Shown: positions 52,346 to 63,890 of the stretch, piece after piece | Position numbering within the stretch: the stretch's first letter is position 1 | Layout: each line of letters begins with the position of its first letter | From: Albula goreensis | Taxonomy: Eukaryota > Chordata > Actinopteri > Albuliformes > Albulidae | DNA: 64,000 bases | Direction: 5' to 3' | Assembly (NCBI GenBank): GCA_022829145.1 | Contig: CM040763.1 | Coordinates: forward strand, 4,828,141 to 4,892,140 | Program-made: the position numbers and the translations under genes | The notes under the pieces: model-generated | The model's input: the letters and a program-made list of their open reading frames with translations, nothing else | What the model was told of the DNA's origin: nothing | Database searches by the model: none

Positions 52346-55300
52346 GGGTGAACAGACTCAAAGATAAAACCCCACCGCCAATGACTAAAAGCTGATTCAA
52401 AAGTGTAAAAATGTAAGCTGTGAAAGCACTCGAGATGTACGTTCTTTTACAAATCTTTATGGCATATGGCTTTCAAGTGGTTTCAAAAATCACTTTGAGC
52501 CCACATTTCTCTTTTAAGCCTAATTTAATCTCTCAAAACAAAAGGTACATAAATACTACCTAATGTGTGTGGACGCTTGCATTAGCACTCATAGTTCTTC
52601 AGTGTTTGCAGACAACTGCACGTAGCTACAAAGAGAGACAGATCTGTAAACAACACACACAATGATAGATGAAGAAGCGATAGTTTGCTAGCTAGAAAAA
52701 ATGAAACAAAGATTAAAGGAGATGGTGTACAAGATGTCTGTTAATGTACTCTTTTCCAGCAAAGCGTAGGTCCACACCAATGGTTTTTCTGCATGGAGAG
52801 CTGCAGTTCTCCAAAATCATGTCAAATTGGACCAACCCCTTTGCAGCTATTTAGATAAGCTATATAATGTATTAATTACACTGTAGTTAGTTAACAAACA
52901 GCAGGCTTGACTCAATCAAACCTATTCAGTTTCTCTAAGGGCAGAGCCAATAAACAGACATCACAGTGCAATACAGTTTCCATTTAGTGTGTTGTATTTT
53001 ACTGAATATGTGCAAACATGTCCATTGGAATGTGCCCTGTTCATCCTAAAAATAACACACAAATGCTCCTAACGAGAAAAAAAAAAAACTGAATTTTACT
53101 GAATAGAAAGCGTATTTGACTAAATCTTGGCCAACATCTTCCTCTCCCTCCCCACCATTGGCTACCGTTTCACCAAGTATGCCAGGGAAATATCAACCAC
53201 ATGATCAAACTGACAGAGAACTTGTCTTTCATTTTCTCTTCCATTAATTATTGCGCCCATTGAAATCAAAGAAGAGAGGGAGGACTCCATTCAATTTCGC
53301 GAGACTGATACGGCTTTGTAACCAGTGTGTGCGCGCGTGTGTGCACGCTGACAGTGATCACCCGCACCAGAGGAGAAATAATTGAAAAACAGTGAAGAGA
53401 GGCTGTGTGTCCAACAATGGCAGCCATTATGTCAGAATTTTAATATCGTTATACTGAGTTAGAGGTGAGGTCAAGGTACCAGGCTCACAATGCGCAGACA
53501 AAGCTGCAGGGACAGCATTTGAAAGGCCTCACAATTTCATTGTCTTTCTTTTTGTAATAAAAGCAAGAGCTCTGCACAAAGACGAACGGGGGACTGACAT
53601 TATATCAGCTTAATAATCAGAAAGAAAGTCTATTAATCACCTTTGACCCAGTCTTGGGGCCAGAAGTGCGTCAGATCCCAACTGTGCTTTTCCAAAACTG
53701 CTTCTGTATATAGTTGAAATGACTGACAGATATGGACATGAAAAGTTTGCTTTGGAAACTCATCATATGAGTAGATATTCTATTAATATTCCCCATATGG
53801 TCGTGCCTATGTTTAGAGTATAAGAGTTACATTCAGTGCAGCTGACTTACTATATGCATCTAAAGAGAAGATCACTATAACAAAAACACTATAGCACATC
53901 ATCATACATATAGTAATAAAACTGTACTTGCACAGTGTTACACCACTATGGTACCAGGTCACTGCACTGTAAAGTCGGGGCAAAAGCATGAGCAAAACTT
54001 TTTAGTTGGTGATAATGCAGACGAGTGACTTCCTTAAGATAATTCAGACTTTCCTATATGTTTGCTACTTTCCTGTATCCTTCCTCTAATAATACATAAA
54101 TGACAGCCTTGTCAAAGCTACGTAGCTATGGCATAGGGCTTGTCTTCAGGGCTTGTCTGTTTGTTTGGAATAAGGACAGCCCCACTGCTGCGTTTCTACT
54201 TACACTACATGTTCCTACGCGGTGACAGAACAAACAACAGAGTTTCACTTCTGCAGGGACTCAAACAGTGTGACAGCATTGATTTTCCCCACTGAAATGC
54301 CAGGAAGGTCAGGTCGACAGAAATCACGGAAATCAACACCAGAGACAGCATCACCGCAAAAAAAAAAAAAAAAAAAAAATCTCTGAGAATAATGATGACG
54401 TCCGCCTCGTCCAATGAGATGCTAATATCCAGACAGTGCCTGACACGAAACACATGGCCGTGAATTACAGAAGGCCAAACAGATGCTTCCATCACCTACC
54501 TATTAGCTCTGGGCACTCAGGTTTTGAACTGCCCATTACAGATAGGGCTCAACATCTGTGTCTTTAAAAATAGCACAGCTACAATGACTTCTGTATGACA
54601 TTAACAAGTCGTATGACAGAAACCACGAAACCAAGTTTTGTGAGGTGTTTTTTTCTTTTTTTTTTGTTGCTCGTTTTGTCTTTTTTTCCTTTAAGTAAAG
54701 TAGGCCAACATCAGAGAAAATAAGAGATAACGACCGATGTCTTTGACCAACAGGTCAAACAGAATGAAACACAACAAATTCTCCTGAATTGGTGAGATTG
54801 TTCTTGGCGGAAGATAGAAAACAGTACTCAAAGAAAAGTGAAACATTACTGGACATATGAATTAAAAATACATATAACATGTAGCGGTAAAACTACTTCT
54901 GTCAACTTTTGGCAACTTCTGACATGTGACCTCCTTCTTCCAGTGCATCTTCCTGTTTGGGTACGCATCTCCTGACATGAGAATCAGGAGAATCTGCGAA
55001 TCTCTTGAGAGTGAAACTTTGTCCTTCTCTGGTGTATTGTCATTTTGTAATTTTTTTTCAACAGCCATTCTCTAATGCTTCACTGCCTGTTTGATTAAAA
55101 ATGAAAGTGTCCACACTTTATTCCTACACGGATATTTGCTGGAAAAGCTGTGAACTGGTGAGCTAGGTGGTGGTGAGCTGGCCTCGGTCCCCCAGGGATA
55201 AGCTAGGATGATATTCTGCAGTAAAAAATTATGAATCAGCCGACTTCTCTCTGACTCTCAGAAACTCAGGCCATGCAGCTCTGCAGCTTCTGAGCTGGAA

Positions 55301-57359
55301 GATTTTTCACCTTCAATGTCTCCTAAACCCTCTGAAGAGGAATGTGCTTACAAGACAGATGGAAAAAGTCATAGAAGACCGAGCTACTGGGCAGACTCAC
55401 AGAAGAATACCAAACTTTTTATACTCCCTCACTTCAGACCATAGATTTGTTCTATCATTACGGTTCTCCTGCCTGGGTTTACACAGTTCCAACGCATCTG
55501 AAAAACAAAGATGGCCTTGAGAAATGACAGGTTTACACATTTTGTCTGGGTTGGTGACAGACCCACAGGTCTTCATGAATCCCAGAATGCATTGGGGGAA
55601 ACATACTGTCATCTCAAGTTACTACAATCATCCTATGGTTATTTGGATCATATGATTTCACTATCACCTATTAAAGTTGTTTTTGTATCCTCATTTCTTC
55701 AATCACTAACGTGAAATTCTTTTAACTACAGCCGTTCGTTCTTCCTCTTTTGTTATTCCACTAATGCAGAACTGCATCTAAGCCAAGTCAAAATATATTT
55801 AAGCCACAGAAAGTCTTAGAGCTTTACAATGCAAGTTAAAAAACACAAACTGAACTGCAGACCGACTCAACTGGAGACACTGCATGCAATAAAGAGTGTT
55901 ATGTTTTAAAAATTCTTTAACTCTAGCTAACATCATGTACTTCATGCTACAATACTGTCACAGTTATCAGTGGCTAGAAACTCTGCCAGCCAGTCTAAGC
56001 TTTGTGGTTGCTGTGAACATAATCAATGTGCAAGACAGCTAGAAATATTAATATTCTTTTTCAATAACAAAGACTTATAAGAAATGAATGGTTGATTTTT
56101 TCCCCTTCTGCTTTAATAAAATGTCAAATTAAAAATGTTTTTTGGCTCGATTGGGCCTTTTACATTCTGGACATGAAAAAAGCTTCTCTGGACATTTCAT
56201 TTATGAAATATTACAGTGTACTCACTTCAATAAGTGAGGAACAACAACAGGCCAATTTTTTTGTAGATATAATATTTATATATATTTTTGCTGCTGTTTT
56301 TATCATTCCCCCTCAAGACATCAAGAAAGACAAATTACAGCTAAGTGCTTTTTCAAACATATTAAATATTGTAGATTATAACCATTATAGGTAAAGCTCA
56401 TGGCTAAAAGATTAAAGTATTCCAATTAGTTTTTCTTTTTTAGCTTCCCCGGTTTTTTCGGCCGCACATTATTCTTGATATATTGCCTCTTAAGGACTAA
56501 TCTTGAAGCTGAATCCTCTAATTTGTTTTGGTGAAGTGTTTAGCATATTTCCAATTGTTTATTCTGACATAGCCATAACACTCCTGGAAAAGGTCGTTCA
56601 AGTCTCAGCAGAAACTCACAGCATATTATTAATGAGTTGGTAACAGAAATGTGGCAGACGTCTGCAATACTTCCCCTCCAGCAGAATTCCAAAAGGCCTC
56701 AAAGCTATGTGCTCTGTCCTCAACTTCCAGTTAAGAATTTAAGCAACTGTTCAAACCCCCCATCCCCCACCCCTGTGATAAGTTCAATCGCATGCCTAAC
56801 TCCAAATGTTGCACAAGAAATTGGAAAACAAGAGACACATGCTCAACTTTACTGCTGAAATTTAAGGAAAAATGTGACGCAGTTACGCTGAATAAAAGGC
56901 AGAATTTAATCAGAGCCATCTTGAACATGAGAATGTTACATTACAATTTCTAACTGGCTGCATTTGAGCAGCTGAGTTCCCTTTTTTGTCCTGACCCTTC
57001 CTGATTAATTAGGAAATACAGATTTTTGGCAGATGACTTGGGATATACCATCAGCACACACATGAGCAGTGTCTGCCCTCTTCAACAGCTAATAACAGAA
57101 GGAAACATTCAGCAATTAAGCCAGTTACTACTGGCCCCAAACACATCTAAGATCTGACAATCAGTATTTCTAGGTTCATCAAAAAAAATTTTAAAAATCA
57201 AGAAAAAGAAAACTATCCTTGATATACTGATCTGCCCGACAGAGTTACCAGACAGAGGTCTGGTTTCTCAAAGCTAAAGTAAGTGCAGATCAAAACATGA
57301 CAGATGTCGAGTCTTTCCATCAGCGGCCATTTCCTTTTGGATTTTTCTCCCCCATGATG

Positions 57360-57725
57360 CACTGATTGATTTACCCAGGATCCTCCAGCGGGAGCCTGAT
57401 TGGAAGCGTCCCCGGGCCCGGCTGTGGTGCGGCGAAGCTTCGTGGGCCACAGGCTGTCAGCACGTGAGGGGGCGGGGGGCTTACTGGATGGGGGGAGAGG
57501 GGGTGGATTCGATGCATTACCGGCGAGCCCCTGTCCCGCGCGATCGATGCGGCTCTCTGTCACCGCTGATGAACTCCCGTGCTGACAGGGTGTATCACTC
57601 AGCTCTGCCTCGGAAAGGACATGCCCCGAATGAACGACACGGCGGCCGAGGGGAGAGAGAGAGAGGCGGGGTACCGCGCGACAGCCGCGCGCTACAGCGC
57701 CACGCTAGCTCGCCTCCACCAAGCA
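57360..57725. other. CpG-rich patch, candidate intragenic CpG island
   Basis: The densest CpG stretch in the second half of the window: GCGTCCCCGGGCCCGG, GTGCGGCGAAGCTTCGTGG, CGCGCGATCGATGCGG, GACACGGCGGCCGAGG, TACCGCGCGACAGCCGCGCG. It borders a (GA)n tract and the 50-bp minisatellite. Whether it meets formal island criteria needs computation. No exon recognised. Confidence 0.5.
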
Positions 57726-57730
57726 GAGAT

Positions 57731-57764
<34 letters not shown>
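57731..57764. repeat. (GA)n microsatellite
   Basis: GA run with AAAG interruptions at each end, directly between the CpG-rich patch and the minisatellite. Confidence 0.93.
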
Positions 57765-57837
57765 TGAGCTACAGCTGTACTTTATGTCTACATCGCTGCA
57801 TTACGGATCCACATATCCACAATCACTAAGCACAGGG

Positions 57838-58342
57838 AGAGAGAGACAGTCTACTACAGCTGTGCTTCAGAGCTACACCTCTACTGAGCACAGAGAGAGA
57901 GAGACAGTCTGCTACAGCTGTGCCACAGAGCTACACCTCTACTGAGCACTGAGAGTTTGCTACAGCTGTGCCACAGAGCTACACCTCTACTGAGCACTGA
58001 GAGTCTGCTACAGCTGTGCTTCAGAGCTGCACCTCTACTGAGCACAGAGAGAGTTTGCTACAGCTGTGCTTCAGAGCTACACCTCTACTGAGCACAGAGA
58101 GAGTTTGCTACAGCTGTGCTTCAGAGCTGCACCTCTACTGAGCACAGAGAGAGTTTGCTACAGCTGTGCTTCAGAGCTACACCTCTACTGAACACAGACA
58201 GAGTTTGCTACAGCTGTGCCTCAGAGCTACACCTCTACTGAACACAGAGACAGTTTGCTACAGCTGTGCTTCAGAGCTACACCTCTACTGAGCACAGAGA
58301 GAGTTTGCTACAGCTGTGCTTCAGAGCTACACCTCTACAGCT
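57838..58342. repeat. 50-bp minisatellite, about 10 copies
   Basis: The unit begins GTTTGCTACAGCTGTGCTTC, continues AGAGCTACACCTCTACTGAG and ends CACAGAGAGA. About ten copies, several (58030-58200) nearly identical, with slight length variants (GAGAGAGAGACAGTCT in the first two, ACTGAGAG in the third and fourth). Each unit has one CAGCTG E-box. The array ends in CTACAGCTACAACTACACTG and a short GA run. High copy similarity suggests recent expansion, so length polymorphism is likely. Confidence 0.95.
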
Positions 58343-59427
58343 ACAACTACACTGAGAGAGAGAGAGAGAAATGTAGATAGGGTGGTGGGGGGGGAGTGTT
58401 GGGGGCGTGCACGGCGAATATCAGAACGCCACAGCGGTTATGGGATGCGCGTCTGATGTCTTTCAGATGCGCCACAGTCAATCACAACTGCAGCGGGGAA
58501 GGGAAGATGAAAGCACCAGAGCATGAAAAGAAGGCGCGATAATTACAGTGCGGGGACAAGATAATGGGAGATAGCCCAGCTTTCTGAATCACGCCATGTA
58601 TCAAGTGCCAGCTGACCTGGACAACCCGCAATCACGGGTCATATTTCTCAAGTCCAATTGAATTTATTCTGTGGAACGGCGAACGTGTGGCTTTTAAAAT
58701 AATAGCGTCTACTGTAACAGAAGTGAGAGACAACTTTTATAAAAAAGAAAAAAAAAATGAATTCACCTGTTTTGTATGATCCTTGTGACACCCATTGGCC
58801 CTTCTGAAGTCAAAGCCATTGTGTACCTTCTGATAAGGTACTATTGTACAAAATGCTTATTAATGCAATTAATATAATTCCTAAGCATTTTAACATGCCA
58901 TGTTCCTGTGAGGTGAAATAGTCTTTATCTGTGCACTATTTCTGTGTTGTTGCATTGTTTCTTATCTCACTGTATTCACGATCCAACGCTCCTATCTTAG
59001 CCATCTCTTGAACAAGAGATTTTAATCTCAGAAAGGCTAACTGAATAAGAAACGATGAAGGAAAGAAATAAATAAATGCAGAAAGGCCGGGACTAGTAGG
59101 TAGTAAACTAACTCCAAATTCCAAACCGCACGCCCAACGGACATGAGTAGGACTTGACACTGGATGCAAAAATATATGCCTCTGCTATTTCCACAAACAT
59201 GCAGAGTAAAAAGCACACTGTTTCAGTGGGTACGGTGTGTCATTAGGGGGTTGATTGCTGGTGGAGAAATCATTACTTGTATGCATACTAAGGACTGCAC
59301 ATAGAACAATGTAGCCCATGGGCCCAAGGCAGAGGGAGCTTAGAGACCACTGGCGTATTGGTTTTGCATTCGCGCCACTTTCTAGGTTCATAGAAAGAGC
59401 CTTATTAGCCTTTTCATTTTAATATTA

Positions 59428-59704
59428 CAGGGGGGTCCTCGACTTACGAACGAGTTCCGTTCCTACGACTTGTCGTAAGCCGATTTTCGACGTAAGTCGG
59501 AATTTATACCTAAATTATACCTAAGTTAACACCTTAAGTCACTCACTCTGTACACACAACACATGAAGGACATATAAAATACAGTAATTAAATGAAACAG
59601 TAATAAAAAAAAAGAGAGAACAATATCTTATGTTCTTAAAATGTCTTTATGGAAGTGCGTCGTAACCAGACGACTCGAGACCGTCGTACCCCGAGGACTC
59701 CCTG
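59428..59704. mobile_element. 277-bp MITE with TA target-site duplication (Tc1/mariner/pogo type)
   Basis: The left end CAGGGGGGTCCTCGACTTAC at 59428 and the inverted right end CAGGGAGTCCTCGGGGTACG at 59704 form imperfect terminal inverted repeats. Each is flanked by TA. The interior is AT-rich with further short inverted motifs (GTCGTAAGCC, GACGTAAGTCGG) and no transposase frame, so it is a non-autonomous element. TA duplication and CAG-starting ends point to the Tc1/mariner/pogo superfamily. Confidence 0.85.
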
Positions 59705-60302
59705 TATATGACTCGGCCCAACCCCTGTGGATGTGGTTTGACAACAAAGAAATGGTCAGTCACTATTTCGGATGACTCAGGAGTTTTGGAGGTGGGAATG
59801 TGAAATGATGGCTGACCTGAGCCAATCAAATTCACCTTCAAAAATCTGTAGGAGCCAATCAGGTTGCAGGTAGGCAGAAAAGTTAGTTAAAGTGCTGACG
59901 TCCTATTGGAGATTGAGTGTCTGGAGCAGAGGATGCCACCCTATCAAACGTCATGTCTGTGTTGTGGCGCGGTAGGACAGGTGGTGACGGCCGAGCCTTC
60001 TCAGCACTTCAGATAAATTACACCAGTCGCCCACGGAGAGAGATGACAGGGTAGGCGTGAGAAAGAAAACTGAACTGAGCACAAAAAAAAAAAAAACTGA
60101 CTGTTGTTTTCCCTAAGGACACAGAACCATGACAACACACATATCAGAGCAGTCTTTGTCCAGCTGCGCAGTCAGATCTGCCACCAGCCCGAGCCCGCTG
60201 CTCTCCGCTCCACTGGCCCTGGAAATAAAGACACTCCACTCGGACGCCTGAGAGAAATACTCTGGCCTTCCACAGGCTACCATAAAGCCTCTCAGAGGAG
60301 GA

Positions 60303-60410
60303 AAAGCTGATCTAGGATCAGCTCCTCCCGTCCATGTTCCATCCGTGTCCCATCTGTATCCACTATGAGCTAAAAGGCAAAACTGACCTGAGATCAGCTC
60401 TCTGACACTG
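60303..60410. repeat. Teleost-type dispersed repeat with palindromic end
   Basis: AGCTGATCTAGGATCAGCT (a palindrome with 3-nt centre) at 60305-60323 and GAGCTAAAAGGCAAAACTGA followed by CCTGAGATCAGC at 60367-60400 match, in order, a short repeat I have seen in many fish sequences (TGATC-AGGATCAG ... AAAAGGCAAAACTGATC-AGATCAGC). The name is not recalled and the element may be a relic. Confidence 0.55.
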
Positions 60411-60590
60411 CTTTATTCAACATGAGTTCTGATGGATGCAAAGGGCATTACATTTTTATTTATGTTCACACACTGAAAATTATTTGATAGCACTAGTACT
60501 GTATGAGGTGTTCAGAAAATTCACTGCTACTGTGCATGGGAGAGAGGAATGTACTACTGCATTGTATGTAAAAGCTGAAAAGCTGCTGTG

Positions 60591-60593
<3 letters not shown>

Positions 60594-60622
<29 letters not shown>
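60594..60622. repeat. (GA)n microsatellite 17 bp inside the intron from a donor
   Basis: About 29 bp of pure GA on the plus strand, read as (CT)n/(UC)n in the kdm4c pre-mRNA. It begins about 17 nt downstream of the donor at 60638, close enough to act on splice-site use through pyrimidine-binding proteins. Confidence 0.93.
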
Positions 60623-60627
<5 letters not shown>

Positions 60628-60638
60628 AGACTCACTAC

Positions 60639-60688
60639 CTGTGGCCAGGCGCTCCAGTCTCTTTCCGTGCTCTGGAGGGATGGCGTAC
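60639..60688 (-). CDS. kdm4c: KDM4 (probably KDM4C) demethylase, internal exon, JmjC domain part 1
   Basis: A 50-bp internal exon read from 60688 down to 60639. It encodes YAIPPEHGKRLERLAT, preceded by the last base of a Trp codon (W in the family motif SWYAIPPEHGKRLERLA) and followed by the first base of a Gly codon. This matches the KDM4 JmjC stretch at about residues 209-224 of human KDM4A, just after the 2-oxoglutarate-binding lysine. The acceptor is a clean pyrimidine tract ending CCTCCCAG. The donor is CACAG|GTAGTGAG. The phases are 2 in and 1 out, and the outgoing phase fits the next exon exactly (G|GT = Gly). KDM4 enzymes are nuclear Fe(II)/2-oxoglutarate dioxygenases that demethylate H3K9me3/me2 and H3K36me3. 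The exon is too short to tell the paralogues apart; the assignment rests on the neighbouring exons. Family confidence is very high. Confidence 0.95.
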
Positions 60689-61695
60689 CTGGGAGGCGGG
60701 AGAGAGAGGTACACAGTCAATACGTGGAGATCATTACAACGGGGAAGTGAGCTAGGCTTGTAACATCATGGCTATTTTCAGTCTAAATAGTTTCAGTAAT
60801 ATAAATAGTTAGAGGGATGGCCACTCAGGAGAATGTCTTCTAAATGCCTTACATATAAATGCAAATTAGCCCTTTCAAATGACTGGCTACACAATCCCCC
60901 TGAAATTCGTTCACTGTTGACTTACCCAATCAAATATGGGTAACAGAGTTAAAAATTAGAAGTTATGGATTAATTCTGAAATGTACATCCTGAAAAATAT
61001 CAGATGGTTCTGGCACAAGGTGTTCTTCAAATTACAATATTTTTTTCCCCTAATCAACCAAGAAATAGGCTACTACTTAGTAGGGCTAAATTCTCCAAGG
61101 CCAATAATATGTAGTTTTACTGTTGAACATTCTCTTCTGCAATCGACTGTGAAAGAGTGCAAAAGCTATCAATGCTTTTGCTTCTGACCTCTGCCAACAG
61201 TCAACACCTTTATGACCTGAAAAAATCAGTAGCTCTTGATTAATCAGGAACAAAATCACATTCCTGGCACATCTGAAAATGTCAAAAACAAAATACATCA
61301 TAAATTATTATGAGTCGGAACAAAAGAAACACAAGGATGTCTCATTGTGAATCTGTCACTGTGAAGGATATTTCAACAGTATCACAACAAGAAAAGCTAA
61401 GTATGAAGAATGATTTTATTATCGATGCACGCGGGAAGATATTGCCATGTGTGTGTACAGAGCGGTGAAGATAAAGGGGGCCGTATTCATCACACAGTAT
61501 AACAGAGAGCCCTCAGAAAGCAAGGGGAGCCAGGAATGCTCGCACCGCCGCGATAACCCAAAGATTACCGCCGTAGCGATTGTGCTGCTTCGCTAAGATA
61601 ATTGACTTTTGTTGCAGAATTTTATGCAAATGAAAGGCAGCAAAGGAAAAGTAAATGTCTATCACGCAAAGAGGAGTGCGCGCACATGCACGCAC

Positions 61696-61751
61696 GCAAG
61701 TACACACACACGCAAACACACACTCACAGGCGCACACGCACGCAAGCACAT

Positions 61752-61831
<80 letters not shown>
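61696..61831. repeat. (CA)n microsatellite
   Basis: Imperfect GCACGCAAG/ACACAC units lead to a nearly pure CA run of about 75 bp ending at 61831. Confidence 0.97.
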
Positions 61832-61834
<3 letters not shown>

Positions 61835-62517
61835 GGCATTTTCCAGGAACACTGCATTTCACCTGAAACCATGACTGACTGGTGGGAGTTAAGGACCGGT
61901 TTCCAGGGAGACCGTGGAGGAGGCGGTGTTGCCAGGTGCTGCCTCATTGCACATCCCTTAACGTGCCCATACAGAGCGGCGGCGCGCGGAACCATCGGCG
62001 GCTGGAGGAGCTCTAACGCTGACCTTTGTTCTGCGCTCGTATTATTCTGCATCCTGTCACCGTTTCGGGCTCAGCCCACCACTCAGACAGCTACCCAGCA
62101 GGCACAAGGTCGTCTGCTCACTTGCCGCGCGTAATAGCGGCTCCTGACGCCAGCTCTCTCCACAAACCGCTCACAGTTTAGCGCCTTTAACTCCCAGAGG
62201 TTTTTTAATGCCACGGGAGGATCTTGCGAGAGGAAGAGACTGGAAACACACACACAGCTACATCATTATCCTGGTGCAGACAGCTCGTCTGACACAGTCT
62301 GAGTGTACAGTATCAGCTGTCAGTGCTCCTGTGTAATTCATGAGCACTGATCACATTTTTACAGCCCAGCAATGGCACACATTACAGTGTGAGAGGCCCA
62401 AATGGAGCTCAGGACTGTGTGCACAGATCCTGGAGAGCGTGCATGGCTTGATTAATGATGCCGTGTGAATGAAGAGAATTATGCTTTCCTATATGGGAAT
62501 GTAAGGTAGATCCCTCC

Positions 62518-62519
<2 letters not shown>

Positions 62520-62560
<41 letters not shown>

Positions 62561-62562
62561 AC
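62520..62562. repeat. (CA)n microsatellite
   Basis: About 35 bp pure CA plus a GACACACAG tail. Confidence 0.95.
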
Positions 62563-63059
62563 AGAAAAGCAAACAAGGTATCGGTGTATGTGACCACCAT
62601 ATACACATAACAGTACTGATAATAACATTTGTATAACTATAACAATTATTGGGTTTATGATTATTGTTATACCATGATTACTATTAGGTCATATTCAATA
62701 GGTTCAAAACCAATTCCACTGCTATTGTAGACACAGAGCTTGTGAAGATGTACAGCCAAAAGAGCATCACTGTAAATGAAAGGTGAAGTAGGGGAAGTAA
62801 CCTCTCTCTCACACCAGCACAGGTCTCTCCTGAGCTCTTCAGCGGATGACTGCAAGCGCGGGCAGCTCGGTGCTCATAGAGAAATCCACTCTAAGCCTTA
62901 TGTACAAACAGAGAGACCAATCTGCCACTTAAGGCTGGAAGCCACACTGTAAGCTCTGGGATGGACTGCCAGAGGAGGAAACTGCAGGCAACATCCCACT
63001 AATCTGCCACCTAGATCCCAGAAATCCCCTCCTGGGGGCTTTGCTTCTCTTTCTGGGAG

Positions 63060-63260
63060 ACAAGCTAGCCCGTGCTGCATCGCGCCGCGCCACGCCATGC
63101 CGCGCCGCTCCTCCGCCATCACCATTAACAGGTTAAGCGCTAGCGCGGGGCCGGCTGCTGACTCGGCACTAACGGGCTCCGCCTCGTCAAACCTGCCGGC
63201 CGTTTGGACGGAGCGTCAGCCACAAGGTCAAAGCGCGCAGATATCGACGCCGTCTGACCT
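63060..63260. other. CpG-rich patch with nuclear-receptor-like half-sites
   Basis: CpG-dense sequence (CATCGCGCCGCGCCACGCC, GCTAGCGCGGGGCCGGC, AAAGCGCGCAGATATCGACG). ACAAGGTCAAAG at 63222 and CTGACCTTTG at 63254 are inverted AAGGTCA half-sites about 24 bp apart. No exon recognised. Confidence 0.35.
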
Positions 63261-63418
63261 TTGAGAAATGCAGGAGAGATTATGCATGGAAAATGATGTG
63301 TTTTCAGCTTTGGGGGATTAAATACTCCAAATGGCAAATTAAACATTTTTTTTTTTTCCTTCAAGAGAAATAAAGTTAACGCCTCAGCTGGTATTCATGA
63401 GGTGGCTGATTCTCTGCA

Positions 63419-63453
63419 GTGTGTGTGTGTGTGTGTGTGCGTGCGTGTGTGTT
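63419..63453. repeat. (GT)n microsatellite
   Basis: About 35 bp of GT with GCGTGC interruption. Confidence 0.93.
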
Positions 63454-63875
63454 TGATCCCTCCCTCTAATCCCTGTGTTTCATTGAGGGCCCCGGCCAGC
63501 ATGGAGGCTTTCTGAAATGTCATTAACCTGCCAATGGTGGTCAGGACACCTGACCGTCATTAACGAAAAGGTTTCCACCACACCAACTGGAAACATTTGA
63601 TTCTGATTTTCTGTGAGCTGAGACTAATCTGATAGCCACACTCATGGCCTCAGCCAAATACCGCCTCGACAAAAAAGGGGCCTTTCTTTGACATTTCTAT
63701 AGTAAGCGCTTGCCTTTTCCTCTAATGTAACATGCATGACCCACGTTTCTCATACCTGTGATTAAAAGGTTTCCTTTTTAAGAGCCTAAATCACAGACAC
63801 GTTTATTAGTGGTGAAAAGGGGCCATAGTGCCCAGGAGGATACAGCCAAAGCATGGTGTTAAGAAGCAACACAAA

Positions 63876-63890
63876 GCTGCCCTCTGGTGG
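63876..63890 (-). promoter_or_regulatory. CTCF-like motif
   Basis: GCTGCCCTCTGGTGG reads CCACCAGAGGGCAGC on the minus strand, a full match to the CTCF core. A sequence match only; occupancy is unknown. Confidence 0.55.

Larger units (their letters stand above)
50684..60638 (-). other. 10-kb kdm4c intron
   Basis: Runs from the donor GTAGTG at 60638 to the acceptor CCTCAG ending at 50684. The part at 50.7-57.3 kb is AT-rich, with short A runs and one perfect hairpin at 52318-52345. The part at 57.36-58.4 kb holds a CpG-rich patch, a GA tract and a 50-bp minisatellite. A MITE lies at 59428-59704, and a dispersed repeat with palindromic end at about 60303-60410. No second gene is visible. Confidence 0.85.

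Noticed and set aside
57838..58342. Regular repeats resembling a CRISPR array
   Set aside because: There are no unique spacers; whole 50-bp units are repeated in tandem in an animal-type genome, so it is a minisatellite.
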